Positions 5,064 through 5,702 of a stretch of 5,702 bases of DNA are shown in pieces (positions within the stretch are counted from its first letter, which is position 1; the number at the start of each line of letters is the position of its first letter). This stretch comes from Aquificaceae bacterium (GTDB lineage Bacteria; Aquificota; Aquificia; Aquificales; Aquificaceae): positions 1 to 5,702 of the forward strand of contig WFYK01000039.1 in the NCBI GenBank assembly GCA_015490105.1, given 5' to 3'. A model generated the notes under the pieces. It was not told the DNA's origin and searched no databases. It was given only the letters and a program-made list of their open reading frames with translations. A program made the translations under genes and the position numbers.

Positions 5064-5702
5064 GCTTCACCTCCTTTCCAAGGAATTCAAGGATCTCCTT
5101 TACTATGAACTCGGGTGGCATGGTCATACCTCCAGCCACCCTCGGAGAACCTATCACCGGAACGTCAACGTGACCGTAAAGGGCGTGCCTTACCTCCCTC
5201 TCGAGCCAGCCGACCACGTTGAACTCGGGGACGAATATGTACCTCGCTCCCTGAACCGCCTCTATCAGCTCCTGTGTCGGGAAGGGTCTTATTGTCTTTA
5301 GCCTGACGACCCTCGCCTTTATACCCTCTTCGTGTATGAGTATCTGGGTAGCTTCCTTCGCTTGAGCTGCGGCTGTTCCCGAAGCGACGAAGACTATGTC
5401 AGCTTCCGGATCTCCGAACTCCTCTATGAGACCCCTCAGGAGGTGCTTCGCGTAGGGTCTTGACCTCTCTATCGCAGCCCTTACCTCGAACTGCCAGCTC
5501 GCGTGGGTAGCGTAAGAGACGTAGTTGGACTTCATCACAAAGGGATCTCTCAGGAACCTTCCGGGGGACATCTCCATGTCTATGGGAGGCATGGGAGCTT
5601 TGTAAGGATCGTAGGGTGGGAGGGCTATGTCGTCTGGGGGTAGCATGACAGCCTCTCTTGTGTGGGAGATGAAGAAGCCGTCGACTACGGTCACAAGGGG
5701 AA
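5053..5702 (-). CDS. porA: Pyruvate/2-oxoacid:ferredoxin oxidoreductase, alpha subunit, C-terminal part
   Basis: The 3' part of the gene (about 215 residues visible of roughly 390 typical); it continues past the right edge. A GTG at 5694 is not the start: the frame stays open upstream (P-L-V-T-V-V-D-G) and DGFFISHTREAV is the conserved end of the alpha-subunit N-terminal (pyrimidine-binding) domain. Then comes the proline-rich linker (MLPPDDIALPPYDPYKAP). The transketolase C-terminal-like domain II follows, with DIVFVASGTAAAQAKEA, KARVVRLKTIRPFP and YIFVPEFNVVGWLEREV, the last matching the family 'vpE-N-G-l-E-v' signature. Alpha pairs with beta to form the TPP active site. The stop lies 11 bp inside the beta gene, supporting translational coupling. 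The family call is firm; pyruvate as substrate is inferred from gene order. Confidence 0.88.
   Translation of the reverse strand, partial: PLVTVVDGFFISHTREAVMLPPDDIALPPYDPYKAPMPPIDMEMSPGRFLRDPFVMKSNYVSYATHASWQFEVRAAIERSRPYAKHLLRGLIEEFGDPEADIVFVASGTAAAQAKEATQILIHEEGIKARVVRLKTIRPFPTQELIEAVQGARYIFVPEFNVVGWLEREVRHALYGHVDVPVIGSPRVAGGMTMPPEFIVKEILEFLGKEVKHVV

Noticed and set aside
3973..5301. Several long plus-strand open frames opposite the oxidoreductase genes
   Set aside because: They are antisense shadows caused by the strong codon bias of the beta, gamma and alpha genes; their translations are low-complexity and match nothing.
5692..5694. GTG as start codon of the alpha subunit
   Set aside because: The frame is open upstream and the conserved DGFFISHT segment belongs to the middle of the alpha subunit, so the gene is cut by the window edge.
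1..5702. CRISPR array, tRNA/rRNA genes, insertion sequence or integrase
   Set aside because: I looked on both strands and saw no regularly spaced repeats, tRNA-like clover pattern, transposase motifs or terminal inverted repeats.

Overview
The window looks like a thermophilic, autotrophic bacterium of the Aquificaceae type (Hydrogenobacter/Aquifex/Thermocrinis-like). The evidence is the multi-subunit 2-oxoacid:ferredoxin oxidoreductase with compact A-B-G order, very strong GGAGGTG ribosome-binding sites, heavy AGG/AGA/ATA codon use and tight gene packing. The assignment rests on protein and codon character only; no rRNA or tRNA is present.

Right part (3493-5702, minus strand): a housekeeping operon for the alpha (3' part only, running off the window), beta and gamma subunits of a pyruvate/2-oxoacid:ferredoxin oxidoreductase, the CO2-fixing enzyme type of the reductive TCA cycle. 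The genes overlap (11 bp and 4 bp) and look translationally coupled. Composition here is about 50% GC in a line counted by hand. A small imperfect hairpin in the convergent gap (3469-3489) separates it from the next gene.

Left part (1-3463): a more AT-rich block (one hand-counted line at 25% GC) that reads as an accessory module. A plus-strand WYL-type transcriptional regulator (about 2300-3463) diverges from a four-gene minus-strand operon across a roughly 60-bp promoter region. In transcription order the operon encodes a HEFAH zinc-peptidase-like protein (2239-1418), a small secreted protein with a mirrored ladder of eight cysteines (1404-1141), a nuclease-like protein joining an McrA-type N-terminal domain to a PD-(D/E)XK core (1127-264), and the start of an HhH-GPD DNA-glycosylase-like protein (256 to beyond the left edge). 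Gaps are 13, 13 and 7 bp. The first two hold a strong Shine-Dalgarno directly after the stop codon, which also corrects the starts of two genes.

How the left genes may work together: a WYL regulator diverging from an operon with a nuclease and a base-excision-type protein resembles the layout of anti-phage or DNA-modification-sensing defence loci. The peptidase and the secreted Cys-rich protein do not fit any system I know by name, so the combination may be undescribed. The peptidase mRNA leader can fold into a perfect 8-bp hairpin that pairs its Shine-Dalgarno with an anti-Shine-Dalgarno copy, a possible translational switch.
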